A stretch of 64,000 nucleotides of DNA from Nitrospira sp. GTDB lineage: Bacteria; Nitrospirota; Nitrospiria; Nitrospirales; Nitrospiraceae. Shown in pieces: positions 26,198-34,509 of this stretch. The notes beneath the pieces are model-generated. The model made no database searches, was not told the origin of the DNA, and saw nothing but the letters and a program-made list of their open reading frames with translations. The translations under genes were made by a program, and so were the position numbers. The stretch covers positions 41,524 to 105,523 of the forward strand of contig VGXC01000004.1 in assembly GCA_016873495.1 (NCBI GenBank), written 5' to 3'. Numbering within the stretch: position 1 is the first letter of the stretch; each line of letters starts with the position of its first letter.

Positions 26198-26911
26198 GTG
26201 CTCGGCCTACCCACAACAGCCCGTTGGGGCATTATTGCTTGCGCCCTAGGCGTAGCCATTCCATTAGCCATTTTGGAGTGGCCCATGATTAGCCAGTACG
26301 TATTTTTGGCGTGCGTGCTTATTGTAGTCGCAATGCTATTGTCTATAGGATGGACCAATTCTGAAGTAAGACGGCTGGCATTTGCACGGAAGCCAAAAAT
26401 AGACTGGACGCATTACAGTGGGAATTTGGAATATGAGGATGATGACTGGCAACCATTACGCATCGATGGTTCGCGCGACGATGTTAAAAGAAGACGATAT
26501 TCGTTGGGTGCGACAAGTTCATATTCTCTAAATTTTGAAGTTGAACTTGCAGATATTGAGCCTGATAGAGGGAACTTTGCAGGGCGCTTGCCGATACCGA
26601 TTACAGTTAATATGGGCGGTCATCCTTACGATCACCCAGATGGGTACCTGCTTTACCACGCACACTGCGACTTTGCAGAACAACTCATTGTGAATAATGG
26701 GTCACCCGCGCTTCGCATCAATCATCCCATAACTGGCCTAACAAGAGAATTACCATCAAATGCGCAGCGATTTAGGATTCGCGCCAAAGCTACACGCATA
26801 AGGCCGATATTTGGCTTTCTGTCATTGCCCACAACAGATACGACAGAAGAAAGCAGATGGATTGAAATTAGTCTAGGACGCGACCAATTCCTTGTACTCA
26901 AGGTTACTTGA
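26198..26911 (+). CDS. Unknown two-helix membrane protein in an AT-rich patch
   Basis: A 237-residue protein with two N-terminal membrane segments (WGIIACALGVAIPLAILEW and YVFLACVLIVVAMLLSIGW) and a soluble, beta-rich C-terminal domain with no Cys motif. That domain contains 'YSLNFEVELADIEPDRGNFAGRLPIPITVNMGG' and 'DQFLVLKVT' at the end. The start is GTG at 26198. Codon use and base composition are clearly more AT-rich than in all neighbours, which suggests transfer. It is preceded by the small hydrophobic peptide and the hairpin. I recognise no family. Confidence 0.55.
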   Translation: MLGLPTTARWGIIACALGVAIPLAILEWPMISQYVFLACVLIVVAMLLSIGWTNSEVRRLAFARKPKIDWTHYSGNLEYEDDDWQPLRIDGSRDDVKRRRYSLGATSSYSLNFEVELADIEPDRGNFAGRLPIPITVNMGGHPYDHPDGYLLYHAHCDFAEQLIVNNGSPALRINHPITGLTRELPSNAQRFRIRAKATRIRPIFGFLSLPTTDTTEESRWIEISLGRDQFLVLKVT

Positions 26912-27415
26912 ATTGAGCAGCCTAACGAACGTATCCCGAAAGGCGCATGGCTACCTTGCGTGAAATGGCGGGAACGGGGTCCGTAAGCGACGCGTTCCCG
27001 CCAACCCCTCTTTTTTAAGTGCAGACGCGGAGGTGTGGCGCGCCCTGGAGCGGACTTCACCGGAGCGGCGGGGGCCCCGCCCGCCGTTCGAAGCCGGAAA
27101 GCCGGTACTGACCAACGCAACATGATCGAAGATCATGGCGGCGGGAATACCGGAAGGCCTTTCCGGTTCGAATGGTGTGGAAGGGGTGCCATAGCGGAGG
27201 TGCGGGAGCGAAGGGTGCGCCACACCGGCTTCTTCAACCCACTGCTCACCGTTCGTCAGTCGAGATCCGGATCGTAAGGTGCAGGCAGCCGCCGTTCTTC
27301 GGACCATGGACCCGGTGACGACGGCAGGGGAAGCGCGGCCCCTGCCCGAGGCTGGCCGCACGTTGCATTCCTCGCCGCGATTCCCCTACCATGACTTGCC
27401 GAGAATGAGGCGCCC
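26912..27415. other. 504-base gap with no supported gene
   Basis: No reading frame here looks real: those present are shadow-like in composition. The stretch holds a nested palindrome (27085-27174) and, left of it, the GC-rich junction after the AT-rich patch. The first 60 bases are still moderately AT-rich. Confidence 0.6.
27085..27174. repeat. Nested palindrome (cruciform-forming)
   Basis: An imperfect inverted repeat of about 22 bases (left arm starting CGTTCGAAGCCGGAAAGCC, right arm ending CTTTCCGGTTCGAATG) encloses a loop that carries its own perfect palindrome, ATGATC-GAA-GATCAT. It lies in the gap after the AT-rich patch and could fold into a two-level stem. It may mark a recombination end or be a dispersed-repeat relic. 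Confidence 0.55.
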
Positions 27416-27676
27416 ATGATTCGACCGATCCCGTTTGCCAACGCCCTGACCCTGACGGCCACCGGGCTCTTCCTGTTTCTGATCGGTTTGCGTGAGATCG
27501 CCCCGGCCTTCTTCGTCTATTTCTTCAACGCGCAGTTTTTCGGGGCGGATGTCGCCTCGTTGCTCCCGGCTCACCCCGGCTTCGCGCGATTGCTGGGCGA
27601 TCTCCTGATTATGTTGGTCGGCGCCTGGCTGTTCGGCTGGTGCTGGGCGTACGTCTACAATCGGTGGAGCAAATAG
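27416..27676 (+). CDS. Small integral membrane protein (DUF5676-like)
   Basis: An 86-residue protein with two hydrophobic segments, about 10-30 (LTLTATGLFLFLIGLREIAPAFF) and 60-80 (LLGDLLIMLVGAWLFGWCWAYVY), and a short hydrophilic tail YNRWSK. The form, 'FANALTLTATGLFL...FGADVASL..', is like DUF5676 family membrane proteins, by pattern only. No catalytic residue stands out. It lies five bases before the esterase gene, so the two may be one operon. Confidence 0.6.
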   Translation: MIRPIPFANALTLTATGLFLFLIGLREIAPAFFVYFFNAQFFGADVASLLPAHPGFARLLGDLLIMLVGAWLFGWCWAYVYNRWSK

Positions 27677-27680
27677 ACGG

Positions 27681-28397
27681 ATGAAGCAAGAAGTTATGGG
27701 TGGGCTCACCGTCCGCATGACCGGCGGCACGGATGGTCATGGGGGCGGCAACGGCCCGGTCGTAATCCTGTTGCATGGGTTCGGCGCCCCGGGCGATGAC
27801 TTGGTGTCGCTCTGGCCCTATCTGGATGCGCCGCGCGGGACCCGCTTTGTCTTTCCGGTCGGTCCCCTGTCCGTGCCGATGGGATTCGGCGAGGCTCGGG
27901 CCTGGTGGATGCTGGACCTGGACCGCATCACGAAGGACCGTGAAGCCGGACGTCCCCGCGACCTTTCGCACGAAGTGCCCAAAGGTCTGGCCGAGGCACG
28001 CGAGAAGGTCCTGGCCCTCTTGCACGACCTCGATCACCGGGGCGGGGCCGACCCGAAGAAGACGGTATTGGGCGGGTTCTCGCAGGGCGCCATGCTTGCC
28101 TGTGATGTGGCCCTGCGGAGCCCCAGGCCCCTGGCCGGGCTGGTGTTGCTCTCGGGCACCCTGGTGTCGCAACGGGAATGGGAGCCGCTGATGGCGAAGC
28201 GGAAGGGACTCCGGGTGTTGCAGAGTCACGGCAACCAAGATCCCCTGCTTCCGTTCAGCCAAGCCGAGCGGCTGCGCGATCTCCTCAAAGGGGCCGGACT
28301 GGTGGTAGACTGGAACAGTTTTCGTGGCGGGCATGAGATTCCTGAGGCGGTCCTCAACCGACTCAGCACGTTTCTGCGAACGGTCTTGGTCGGATAA
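27681..28397 (+). CDS. Alpha/beta-hydrolase, phospholipase/carboxylesterase family
   Basis: A 238-residue cytoplasmic serine hydrolase of the EstB/YpfH type. The oxyanion loop 'VVILLHGFGAPGDDLVSLWPYL', the nucleophile elbow 'GGFSQGAMLACDVAL' (Ser near residue 134), the acid Asp in 'HGNQDPLLPFSQAERL' and the His in 'FRGGHEIPEAVL' make a full triad. The substrate is likely a carboxyl ester or thioester. The ORF is the usual length. Nothing around it points to a specific role. Confidence 0.85.
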   Translation: MKQEVMGGLTVRMTGGTDGHGGGNGPVVILLHGFGAPGDDLVSLWPYLDAPRGTRFVFPVGPLSVPMGFGEARAWWMLDLDRITKDREAGRPRDLSHEVPKGLAEAREKVLALLHDLDHRGGADPKKTVLGGFSQGAMLACDVALRSPRPLAGLVLLSGTLVSQREWEPLMAKRKGLRVLQSHGNQDPLLPFSQAERLRDLLKGAGLVVDWNSFRGGHEIPEAVLNRLSTFLRTVLVG

Positions 28398-28436
28398 GCC
28401 TGGCGCCGAGGGCCTGAGCGTGGACGGTGTGATACG

Positions 28437-28739
28437 ATGAACGTCTTGTACATCAGAACGGCGGTGCTTGTGCTGGGCCTGTCTCTTACGATCGGGTCCC
28501 ATGCCTACGCTCAAGGGGCCTCGGAGAGCAACGAGCGGGACCAGGCCGGGGATCGCCAGGCGTCCAGTTCGGGCGAAAGCGCCCAGCTGAAGGAAGGGCA
28601 GGAACCGCAAAACGCAAGCAAGGGTGTGCCGGCCGAAAAACGAGAGGCAGACGCGAAACAAGACCCCTCGCGCGGCAGCCGGGCGGATCGCCCTGCGCGC
28701 CCGGAGCGGCCGCATCGTCCCGAGCGGTTCCACCGCTGA
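28437..28739 (+). CDS. Small secreted, low-complexity protein
   Basis: A 100-residue protein with a signal peptide, MNVLYIRTAVLVLGLSLTIGSHAYAQG, then a Gln/Ser/Glu/Asp-rich low-complexity segment and a tail rich in Arg-Pro pairs (RADRPARPERPHRPERFHR). It looks intrinsically disordered and exported. It lies nine bases before the outer-membrane gene at 28748 and probably shares its transcript. No family recognised. Confidence 0.55.
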   Translation: MNVLYIRTAVLVLGLSLTIGSHAYAQGASESNERDQAGDRQASSSGESAQLKEGQEPQNASKGVPAEKREADAKQDPSRGSRADRPARPERPHRPERFHR

Positions 28740-28747
28740 TCCTTCCC

Positions 28748-29650
28748 ATGCCGACGTTGTTGGAGCCTACTCTGCCCGCCCTGTCCGGTGCCCGTCGTCG
28801 CGCACTGCTATTGTGTCTGGGCCTCTGCCTCCTGCCTGGTTCCCTACAGGCCGAAGAGTCCCGCCCCGGTGAACCGATTCATACGGAAGACTCAACCTGG
28901 CAGGTGTCCGTTACGCCGAACTATTCCAGCGGGGATTACGGAGCCGGGTCCAAGACCACCATCTGGTATGCGCCCCTCAGTTTGCAACGTCAGTTCAAGG
29001 ACGGCGATATCACCCTCGTGGTGCCCTATGTCAGTGTGACCGGCGACTGTTCCGTCACGCTGCTCAGCGGGGTGCCGAACCGAACCAACCATCAATGCGG
29101 GTCCCCCACGTCGGAGCGGGGCCGGCGCAAGCGCGAGCCGGCGACGCCCGATCCGATCGTCACCAATAGCGGGTTGGGCGACGTGGTGTTGCGGGGCCGG
29201 TACTATCTCATGGACGGCAAAGATTGGATCCCCACGATTGCCGTGACCGGGCGGTTAAAAATTCCTACGGCCGACCCGGACAAGGGGCTGGGCACCGGGG
29301 AGCCGGACGAAGGCGTGGGCATCGAACTGACGAAAGCGATGGGAGCGAAGTGGGTCTCGTTTGCGGATGCGGGGTATACGATTATCGGCAAGCCAACCGG
29401 CGTGGATCTTAGAAACCAGTGGTATTACGACGTGGGGATCGGCTACTACGTCACCAAAGACTTCTTAATCAGCGGGTATTATGAATATTATCGCAGCCTG
29501 CTGGCCGGCTATCAGGCGCCGCAGGATTTTCTCTTCGCGGCCAACTATACGTTGTCGGGAGGCTGGTCGTTGAACGGGTCCACGCAGATCGGCCTGTCGG
29601 ATGGGGCGCCGGCGTATGCCTTGTCGGTCGGGATCGCCTACGGGTTCTAG
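28748..29650 (+). CDS. Outer-membrane beta-barrel (phenol-degradation MetA-like/transporter)
   Basis: A 300-residue protein with a signal peptide (RRALLLCLGLCLLPGSLQAEE) and alternating hydrophobic strands: 'TWQVSVTPNYSSGDYGAGSKTTIWYAPLSLQRQF', 'ITLVVPYVSVTG', 'GLGDVVLRGRYYLM', 'WIPTIAVTGRLKIPTADPDKGLGTGEPDEGVGIELTKAMG', 'YALSVGIAYGF'. The 'LKIPT.....LGTGE.D' block and aromatic C-terminus (GF) are typical of the MetA-like outer-membrane transporter barrels. Substrate unknown. It ends 80 bases before leuD, which runs the other way. Confidence 0.7.
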   Translation: MPTLLEPTLPALSGARRRALLLCLGLCLLPGSLQAEESRPGEPIHTEDSTWQVSVTPNYSSGDYGAGSKTTIWYAPLSLQRQFKDGDITLVVPYVSVTGDCSVTLLSGVPNRTNHQCGSPTSERGRRKREPATPDPIVTNSGLGDVVLRGRYYLMDGKDWIPTIAVTGRLKIPTADPDKGLGTGEPDEGVGIELTKAMGAKWVSFADAGYTIIGKPTGVDLRNQWYYDVGIGYYVTKDFLISGYYEYYRSLLAGYQAPQDFLFAANYTLSGGWSLNGSTQIGLSDGAPAYALSVGIAYGF

Positions 29651-29652
29651 AA

Positions 29653-29728
29653 CGTCTCTCGTAGTTCGTAAAGCGTAACTCGCAAACCTGACTCAGACGC
29701 TTTCACGCGCGACGCTTCACGAGAGACG
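29653..29728. terminator. Inverted repeat between convergent genes (bidirectional terminator-like)
   Basis: A perfect ten-base inverted repeat, CGTCTCTCGT and ACGAGAGACG, separated by 56 bases, fills the space between the barrel gene and leuD, which converge here. The loop carries degenerate GCGTAA/CTTCACG words of the tandem-repeat family seen at 32173. It may stop transcription from both sides or be a dispersed repeat. Confidence 0.4.
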
Positions 29729-29730
29729 AG

Positions 29731-30348
29731 CTAGAGGTCGGCAAACAGCCAGGGCGCGTCGGCTTTGCGCCGACGTTCGTAGGCCGCGATGGCCGGTTCG
29801 TGCTGCAAGCTGAGCCCGATCTGATCCAGTCCTTTGAACAGACAGTCCTTCCGAAACGGATCCACGTCAAATCGGTAGCTCGTCCCTTCCGGAGTCGTGA
29901 CGGTCTGCGCCGCCAGATCCACGGTCAGCCGGTACCCTGGCGTAGCCTTGACCCCTTGGAACAGCGCCTGCACCTCCTCCGCTTTCAACCGCACCGGCAG
30001 GATGCCGTTCTGAAAACAGTTATTGTAGAAGATGTCGGCGAAACTGGGCGCGATGATGCAGCGGAACCCCTGGTCGAGCAAAGCCCAGGGGGCATGCTCG
30101 CGCGAAGAGCCGCAGCCGAAGTTGTCGCGCGTGAGCAGGATCGTCGCATCCCGATACTTGGTTTGGTTGATGAAGAAATCCGGGTCCGGCGATCCGTCCT
30201 GCTTATTCCGCCAGTCGAAGAACAATCCCTCGCGCAACCCCGTGCGTTTGATGGTCTTGAGATACTGCTTGGGAATGATCTGGTCCGTGTCCACGTTCAG
30301 CCGGTCCAGCGGCGCGACCAGCCCCGTCAAGGTTGTGAATGGTTGCAT
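29731..30348 (-). CDS. leuD: 3-isopropylmalate dehydratase small subunit
   Basis: A 205-residue subunit of isopropylmalate isomerase in leucine synthesis. Its start is [38 protein letters not shown], the standard LeuD N-terminus; eleven upstream in-frame codons are rejected. '[43 protein letters not shown]' is the key family block. It pairs with LeuC, encoded 66 bases upstream in the same direction, with an AT-rich inverted repeat between. Together they isomerise 2-isopropylmalate to 3-isopropylmalate. Confidence 0.95.
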   Translation of the reverse strand: MQPFTTLTGLVAPLDRLNVDTDQIIPKQYLKTIKRTGLREGLFFDWRNKQDGSPDPDFFINQTKYRDATILLTRDNFGCGSSREHAPWALLDQGFRCIIAPSFADIFYNNCFQNGILPVRLKAEEVQALFQGVKATPGYRLTVDLAAQTVTTPEGTSYRFDVDPFRKDCLFKGLDQIGLSLQHEPAIAAYERRRKADAPWLFADL

Positions 30349-30372
30349 AAAAATTCCAAATGTTAAATGCGC

Positions 30373-30404
30373 AATGTTCAATTGAGCATTGAAAATTGAA
30401 CATT
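30373..30404. repeat. AT-rich inverted repeat in the leuC-leuD spacer (family B, copy 2)
   Basis: A perfect ten-base inverted repeat, AATGTTCAAT and ATTGAACATT, with a 12-base loop of related words. It is more AT-rich than both neighbours and resembles the element at 10611-10702. Located between two genes of one operon, it may modulate leuD mRNA abundance. Confidence 0.6.
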
Positions 30405-30414
30405 CACAATTCGC

Positions 30415-31818
30415 CTAGTTCCAGTGCCGTATATCCACGAAATGGCCCTCGACCGCGGCGGCAACCGCCATGGCCGGCGACACCAGATGGGTGCGGCCTC
30501 CCTTGCCCTGGCGTCCCTCGAAGTTTCGGTTGCTGGTGGAGGCGCAGCGTTCGCCCGGCTGAAGGACGTCGGCATTCATGGCGAGGCACATGCTGCAGCC
30601 GGCCTCGCGCCACTCGAACCCGGCCTCCCGGAAAATCCGGTCCAACCCTTCGGCCTCGGCCTGCTGCTTCACCAGGCCCGATCCTGGGACGACCATCGCA
30701 TGCACGCCCTTGGCCACCTTCTTGCCTTTGGCGAAGCCGGCCGCCAGACGCAGATCCTCGATGCGCGCATTGGTGCAGGAGCCGATGAAGACCTTGTCGA
30801 TCGTGATGGCCGTGATGGGCGTGCCCGGTGTCAGCGCCATGTAGGCCAGGGCATGTTCCGTCGCCTGGCGGAATTTTTCGTCCGGCATGGTCTTCGGGTC
30901 CGGCACGGTGCCGTCCACGCCGGTGACCATGCCGGGACTGGTGCCCCAGGTCACCTGCGGGGCGATCTCTTCCGCGCGCAGCTCGACGGTGCGGTCGTAA
31001 GCCGCCCCTTGGTCCGTCCGCAGGTCCATCCAGGATTTCGCGGCCTGGTCGAGCAGGGCGCCTTGGGGCGCCATGGGCCGACCCTTGATGTAAGCCAGGG
31101 TTTGCTCGTCCGGTGCGACCATGCCGGCGCGCGCCCCGGCTTCGATGGACATATTGCACAGCGTCATCCGGCCTTCCATCGTCAGCGCGCGGATCGCTGG
31201 CCCGGCGTACTCGATGACGTACCCGGTCCCGCCCGCGGTGCCGATCTTGCCGATGATGGCCAGAATGATGTCCTTGGCCGAGCAGCGATTCGACAGGACG
31301 CCGTCCACGCGGATCATCATGGTCTTGGGGCGATTCTGCAAGAGACATTGGGTGGCCAGCACGTGCTCGACTTCGCTGGTGCCGATGCCGAAAGCCAGCG
31401 CGCCGAAGGCGCCGTGGGTCGAGGTGTGCGAATCCCCGCAGACGATCGTCATGCCCGGCAGCGTGAAGCCTTGCTCCGGTCCGATGACGTGCACGACGCC
31501 CTGGCGGATATCGTGTGTCCCGAACAGGGTCAGGCCGAAGTCCTTGCAGTTCTCTTCAAGCGTGGCGATCTGCTTGGCGCTGATCGGGTCCGCGATGCCC
31601 AGTCGACGGTCCGTGGTGGGGATATTGTGATCGGGCACGGCCAGGACGGTCTTGGGGCGGCGGGGCTTTCGGCCGGCCAGCTTCAAGCCCTCGAATGCCT
31701 GCGGCGACGTGACTTCGTGGACAAGGTGGCGGTCAATGTACAGGAGCGTGGTCCCATCCGCTTCCGCCCGCACCACATGGGCGTCCCAGATCTTTTCGAA
31801 CATCGTTTTTGCTGCCAT
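30415..31818 (-). CDS. leuC: 3-isopropylmalate dehydratase large subunit
   Basis: A 467-residue aconitase-family subunit that carries the [4Fe-4S] cluster. It starts [16 protein letters not shown]; 23 upstream codons in frame are rejected because a ribosome-binding site (AAGGAG) precedes this Met. Substrate-site blocks '[30 protein letters not shown]' and '[27 protein letters not shown]' and the Cys pair in '[11 protein letters not shown]' are present, so the cluster can be ligated. It leads the leuCD operon, with a -10 of TATAAT about 68 bases upstream. Confidence 0.95.
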   Translation of the reverse strand: MAAKTMFEKIWDAHVVRAEADGTTLLYIDRHLVHEVTSPQAFEGLKLAGRKPRRPKTVLAVPDHNIPTTDRRLGIADPISAKQIATLEENCKDFGLTLFGTHDIRQGVVHVIGPEQGFTLPGMTIVCGDSHTSTHGAFGALAFGIGTSEVEHVLATQCLLQNRPKTMMIRVDGVLSNRCSAKDIILAIIGKIGTAGGTGYVIEYAGPAIRALTMEGRMTLCNMSIEAGARAGMVAPDEQTLAYIKGRPMAPQGALLDQAAKSWMDLRTDQGAAYDRTVELRAEEIAPQVTWGTSPGMVTGVDGTVPDPKTMPDEKFRQATEHALAYMALTPGTPITAITIDKVFIGSCTNARIEDLRLAAGFAKGKKVAKGVHAMVVPGSGLVKQQAEAEGLDRIFREAGFEWREAGCSMCLAMNADVLQPGERCASTSNRNFEGRQGKGGRTHLVSPAMAVAAAVEGHFVDIRHWN

Positions 31819-31914
31819 GACAGACTCCTTGCCAGCCGGCCAGGATGCCGGCCGATACCCGGTCTCGGTCCGCAATCGGACGCTCATTATACCAATGTTT
31901 CCATCGAGTCTGCA
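31819..31914 (-). promoter_or_regulatory. leuCD promoter and leader with hairpin
   Basis: On the minus strand a perfect TATAAT (31886-31891), preceded 17 bases upstream by a weak TGCAGA. The leader of about 65 bases contains a GCCGGC/GCCGGC hairpin (around 31835-31853) directly before the AAGGAG ribosome-binding site. The hairpin might influence translation; no leucine-codon leader peptide was seen. Confidence 0.5.
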
Positions 31915-31979
31915 TCTGGGAGATTTGTCCTGCGAAGCGGGCCGTCACGCAAGACTCAAGTTTCCCGCTCGGACCTCCG

Positions 31980-32192
31980 ATGGAACAGCATATGAGCCGG
32001 ACCATCTCCTTCGATCTAATCACGATCCCACGGTGGACCATCCAGCGGGAGGCCCTGTCCCCCGCCTGCCCTGATTGCGGCTCGATGATCGTGCGGGTTC
32101 GGGCTGACCAACGACAGGTTTTATTCTGCGTCTGCCGGGTGGTGGCGGACGAATTCGTGCCCCGTCGCAAAAGCGTGAAGCGTGAAGCGTGA
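31980..32192 (+). CDS. Small cysteine-containing protein ending in a tandem repeat
   Basis: A 70-residue frame, MEQHMSRTISFDLITIPRWTIQ, with CPDC near residues 30-33 and CVC near 50-52, compatible with a small zinc site. Its last six or so residues (KSVKREA) and its stop are encoded by the 7-base tandem repeat, so the repeat sets the C-terminus. It is divergent from leuC. It may be real or chance; no family recognised. Confidence 0.4.
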   Translation: MEQHMSRTISFDLITIPRWTIQREALSPACPDCGSMIVRVRADQRQVLFCVCRVVADEFVPRRKSVKREA

Positions 32193-32235
32193 AGCGTGAA
32201 GCGTGAAGCGTGAAGCGTGAAGCGTGAAGCGTGAA
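32173..32235. repeat. Tandem repeat, nine copies of GCGTGAA
   Basis: Nine exact copies of a seven-base unit, GCGTGAA (63 bases), followed by a degenerate copy. Degenerate GCGTGAA/GCGTAAA words also occur at 29.7, 33.2 and 34.5 kb. As the unit is not a multiple of three, copy-number change would alter the end of the small upstream frame. Slippage is expected at such arrays. Confidence 0.9.
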
Positions 32236-32380
32236 GAAAGACGGCTTCCCTGCGAACAACGCTTCGCGAGATACGTGAACGGCCTTTTTGAACATTCTGT
32301 CGGGTATGACGGTTAGCCATTCCTGCCGAATCATTTCCGGCGATTGCACTCCATCGAATTTTTCTGTACGGTGGTTCCCC

Positions 32381-33181
32381 ATGAGCGGGGCGCCTGACAG
32401 CGATCTGCGGTTGAAGCCGGTGCCGGCGACCGGTCGGCTGCGTCTTGGCCTGCTGGTCGGTGCAGTGGGCGCGATAGGATGGACTCTCCTCCTGCTCGCG
32501 TCTCCGCCCGCCGCGCTCGGCCAGGGCGCCGTCCGGATGACGATGGCGGACAAGGTCTTTCAGGCTGAAAGCATCGTTGAAGTGCGTCTGCCGTTGGACC
32601 AGCCGATTCCCAAGCACATGCCGTCCAAGGCCTATGATTCCAAAGGCTCGTCCTTTCCCCGAGTACTCTTCGATCGGGCCATGAAAGGCGCGAGGATCGA
32701 GCGGGTCCTCAAGCCCCTTCCCGGCGGGACACAGGCCACGCTCCCGAAGCAAATTTATGTCTTTGCAATCCAGTCGCCTTGCTGGTGGAAAGCCCACCGG
32801 CAAGGATCGCTCAGGAGCTTGGTCTTTCTCAAGCGCGATACCAAGGGCCGTTACGAGGATTCCGGCGGGGTTGAGCACGAACAGGGGCTCTACAGCGACG
32901 TGAATCCGGACTACGCCCTACTCGTGAAGGCGATCCAGGAGGTGGCGTCCTGGACGACAGGGACGGCTGCTGCTGGCCCGGACGATCGGACCAGTCAACG
33001 GAAGATCCTGGAATCCAGCCACGATCCCTACCAGCTCTACTTGACGGTCCAATTTTTAAACCGGCATGCGCCGGAGGTATTGACCGAGGTTTGGGGCGCG
33101 AAAGGGGCGCTAGTGCGGATGCAATACGACAAGATGGTGACCGAGCCGGCTCCACAAGCCGTCTGTACACCGCCTCAGTGA
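32381..33181 (+). CDS. Secreted protein of unknown function
   Basis: A 266-residue protein with an N-terminal export signal (LRLGLLVGAVGAIGWTLLLLASPPAALGQG, after about 20 residues). The mature part begins 'VRMTMADKVFQAESIVEVRLP' and includes 'PKQIYVFAIQSPCWWKAHRQGSLRSLVFLKRD'. Its C-terminal half looks helical. The ATG at 32381 is preferred to upstream starts because the signal follows it. It lacks recognisable catalytic motifs. It lies between the tandem repeat and the convergent CBS-domain gene. Confidence 0.55.
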   Translation: MSGAPDSDLRLKPVPATGRLRLGLLVGAVGAIGWTLLLLASPPAALGQGAVRMTMADKVFQAESIVEVRLPLDQPIPKHMPSKAYDSKGSSFPRVLFDRAMKGARIERVLKPLPGGTQATLPKQIYVFAIQSPCWWKAHRQGSLRSLVFLKRDTKGRYEDSGGVEHEQGLYSDVNPDYALLVKAIQEVASWTTGTAAAGPDDRTSQRKILESSHDPYQLYLTVQFLNRHAPEVLTEVWGAKGALVRMQYDKMVTEPAPQAVCTPPQ

Positions 33182-33263
33182 GGTCGTGCCAGGCCGTTCG
33201 TCACGCCTCTGAGTTGGACGCGCGATACGCTTCACGAAAACCGAGCAAACGAGTCGCGACGAG

Positions 33264-33878
33264 CTATGTCCACACCTCGAGCGGCGCCCGGAGCATGACG
33301 CAGCGCAGGATGTCGCTGATCGTCACGATTCCGATCGGCCGGTGGTGGTTGTCGATGACCGGCAGGGCGCTGATGCGTTCGGCCAGCATGACGCGGGCGA
33401 GTTCGTGAATCTCCGTCGTAGGCGTCGCGGTCAGCACCTGCGTGGCCATGATTGCGGCGACGGTCTGCTGCACGGCCTGGGTTGCGTGGCTCTCCAGCAG
33501 GCTGGAGAAACGCAGTAGGTCCCGATCCGAGATGATGCCTGCCAGCGTCCCGTCCGCTGACGCGATGGGCAGGTGGCGGAACCCCTGGGCCTTGATGAAG
33601 GCCCAGGCTTCTTTCAGTGACATATCCGGTCGGAGCGTCTGCACGGGCGCGCTCATGATGTCCTGGGCCAGGACGAGGGGCTTTCTGGACTGGGGCGAGC
33701 CGACCTGCGCGTACGCCTGCCGTGCGGCCAAGACGGTCAAGGTTTGCTCGGGAGCTTGTTCCTGATCGGGCTGCGCCTCATCCTCGCGCCGGGCGAGGCG
33801 GGGCGCCTTCGGCCGGCGTCCATCGGACCTCGGCTGGTAGGATTCGACGGCTCCATTGACAGCCAGGATGACGGGCAT
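33264..33878 (-). CDS. CBS-domain protein
   Basis: A 204-residue protein with an N-terminal 65-residue low-complexity linker (RRPKAPRLARREDEAQPDQEQAPEQT) and a tandem CBS pair: 'AQDIMSAPVQTLRPDMSLKEAWAFIKAQGFRHLPIASADGTLAGIISDRDLLR' and 'IMATQVLTATPTTEIHELARVMLAERISALPVIDNHHRPIGIVTISDILRC'. Such pairs bind adenine nucleotides and regulate other proteins. There is no catalytic domain, so it is a stand-alone sensor. The start is MPVILAVNG at 33878. It is divergent from the MEKHLA gene, 106 bases apart. Confidence 0.85.
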   Translation of the reverse strand: MPVILAVNGAVESYQPRSDGRRPKAPRLARREDEAQPDQEQAPEQTLTVLAARQAYAQVGSPQSRKPLVLAQDIMSAPVQTLRPDMSLKEAWAFIKAQGFRHLPIASADGTLAGIISDRDLLRFSSLLESHATQAVQQTVAAIMATQVLTATPTTEIHELARVMLAERISALPVIDNHHRPIGIVTISDILRCVMLRAPLEVWT

Positions 33879-33984
33879 TGACGACTCCTTCCCCTCCGTC
33901 TCTCGTGTCGGCAGAAAGAGGTGCGAACTTGAGCCTCGGGCCTGGCGTGGGTTCGGATACCCAAGATTCGGTGGAGCGATAGGA

Positions 33985-34464
33985 ATGACCCCCAAGAAAT
34001 GGTGGATGGAGTCGTCCAAGATAATTTGGGCGCAACTGCTGCTGGACAGTTTTCGTCGGTGGACTGGGCGCGACCTGATCGAACGGAGCGGCACGGCCGG
34101 GGAACAGGCGGCGCGGTTGTTTGCTGCGCCCTTTGTGGTGGTGTCGCACGGCACTGAGCCGGATCCGGCGCTGAACTACGGCAACCGGATCGCGCTGGAA
34201 CTTTGGGAGATGGACTGGGAGACTTTCTCCAGCACGCCCTCGCGGCTCACGGCGGAGCCGGAGAACCGGGCGGAGCGTGAACGGATGCTGGCCGAGGCTC
34301 AGGCGCAAGGGTTCATCGACAACTACCGGGGCGTCCGTATTTCACGAACCGGCCGGCGGTTTCTGGTGGAAGAGGCGCTTGTCTGGAACGTGGTGGATGA
34401 ATCGGGCAAGAAGCTGGGCCAGGCCGCGACGTTTGCGCGGTGGTCGTTCATTGAAAACCGGTGA
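33985..34464 (+). CDS. MEKHLA domain-containing protein
   Basis: A 159-residue, PAS-related MEKHLA domain. Blocks 'AAPFVVVSHGTEPDPALNYGNRIALELWEMDWETFSSTPSRLTAEPENRAERERMLAEAQAQGFIDNYRGVRISRTGRRFLVEEALVWNVVDESGKKLGQAATFARWSF' match the family over its length. MEKHLA domains are PAS-like ligand sensors found in plant factors and bacteria, function unclear here. The start MTPKKWWMESS is preferred because upstream codons overlap the divergent CBS gene. It stands alone and is possibly cytoplasmic. Confidence 0.85.
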   Translation: MTPKKWWMESSKIIWAQLLLDSFRRWTGRDLIERSGTAGEQAARLFAAPFVVVSHGTEPDPALNYGNRIALELWEMDWETFSSTPSRLTAEPENRAERERMLAEAQAQGFIDNYRGVRISRTGRRFLVEEALVWNVVDESGKKLGQAATFARWSFIENR

Positions 34465-34509
34465 GGCGTAAAACGTGAGGTGTAAGGGGGCTGGAACTCT
34501 GGAAACCGG

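Noticed and set aside
26951..27361. A 136-codon minus-strand frame
   Set aside because: It covers the nested palindrome and is rich in Arg, Pro and Ser in a shadow-like way, with no ribosome-binding site or motif.
30424..31995. A 523-codon open frame on the plus strand
   Set aside because: It is antisense to leuC throughout. LeuC is confirmed by its family motifs, so this is a shadow.
32173..32235. The seven-base array as a possible CRISPR or origin iteron
   Set aside because: Units are adjacent without spacers and too short for CRISPR, and there is no replication initiator gene or AT-rich unwinding region nearby.
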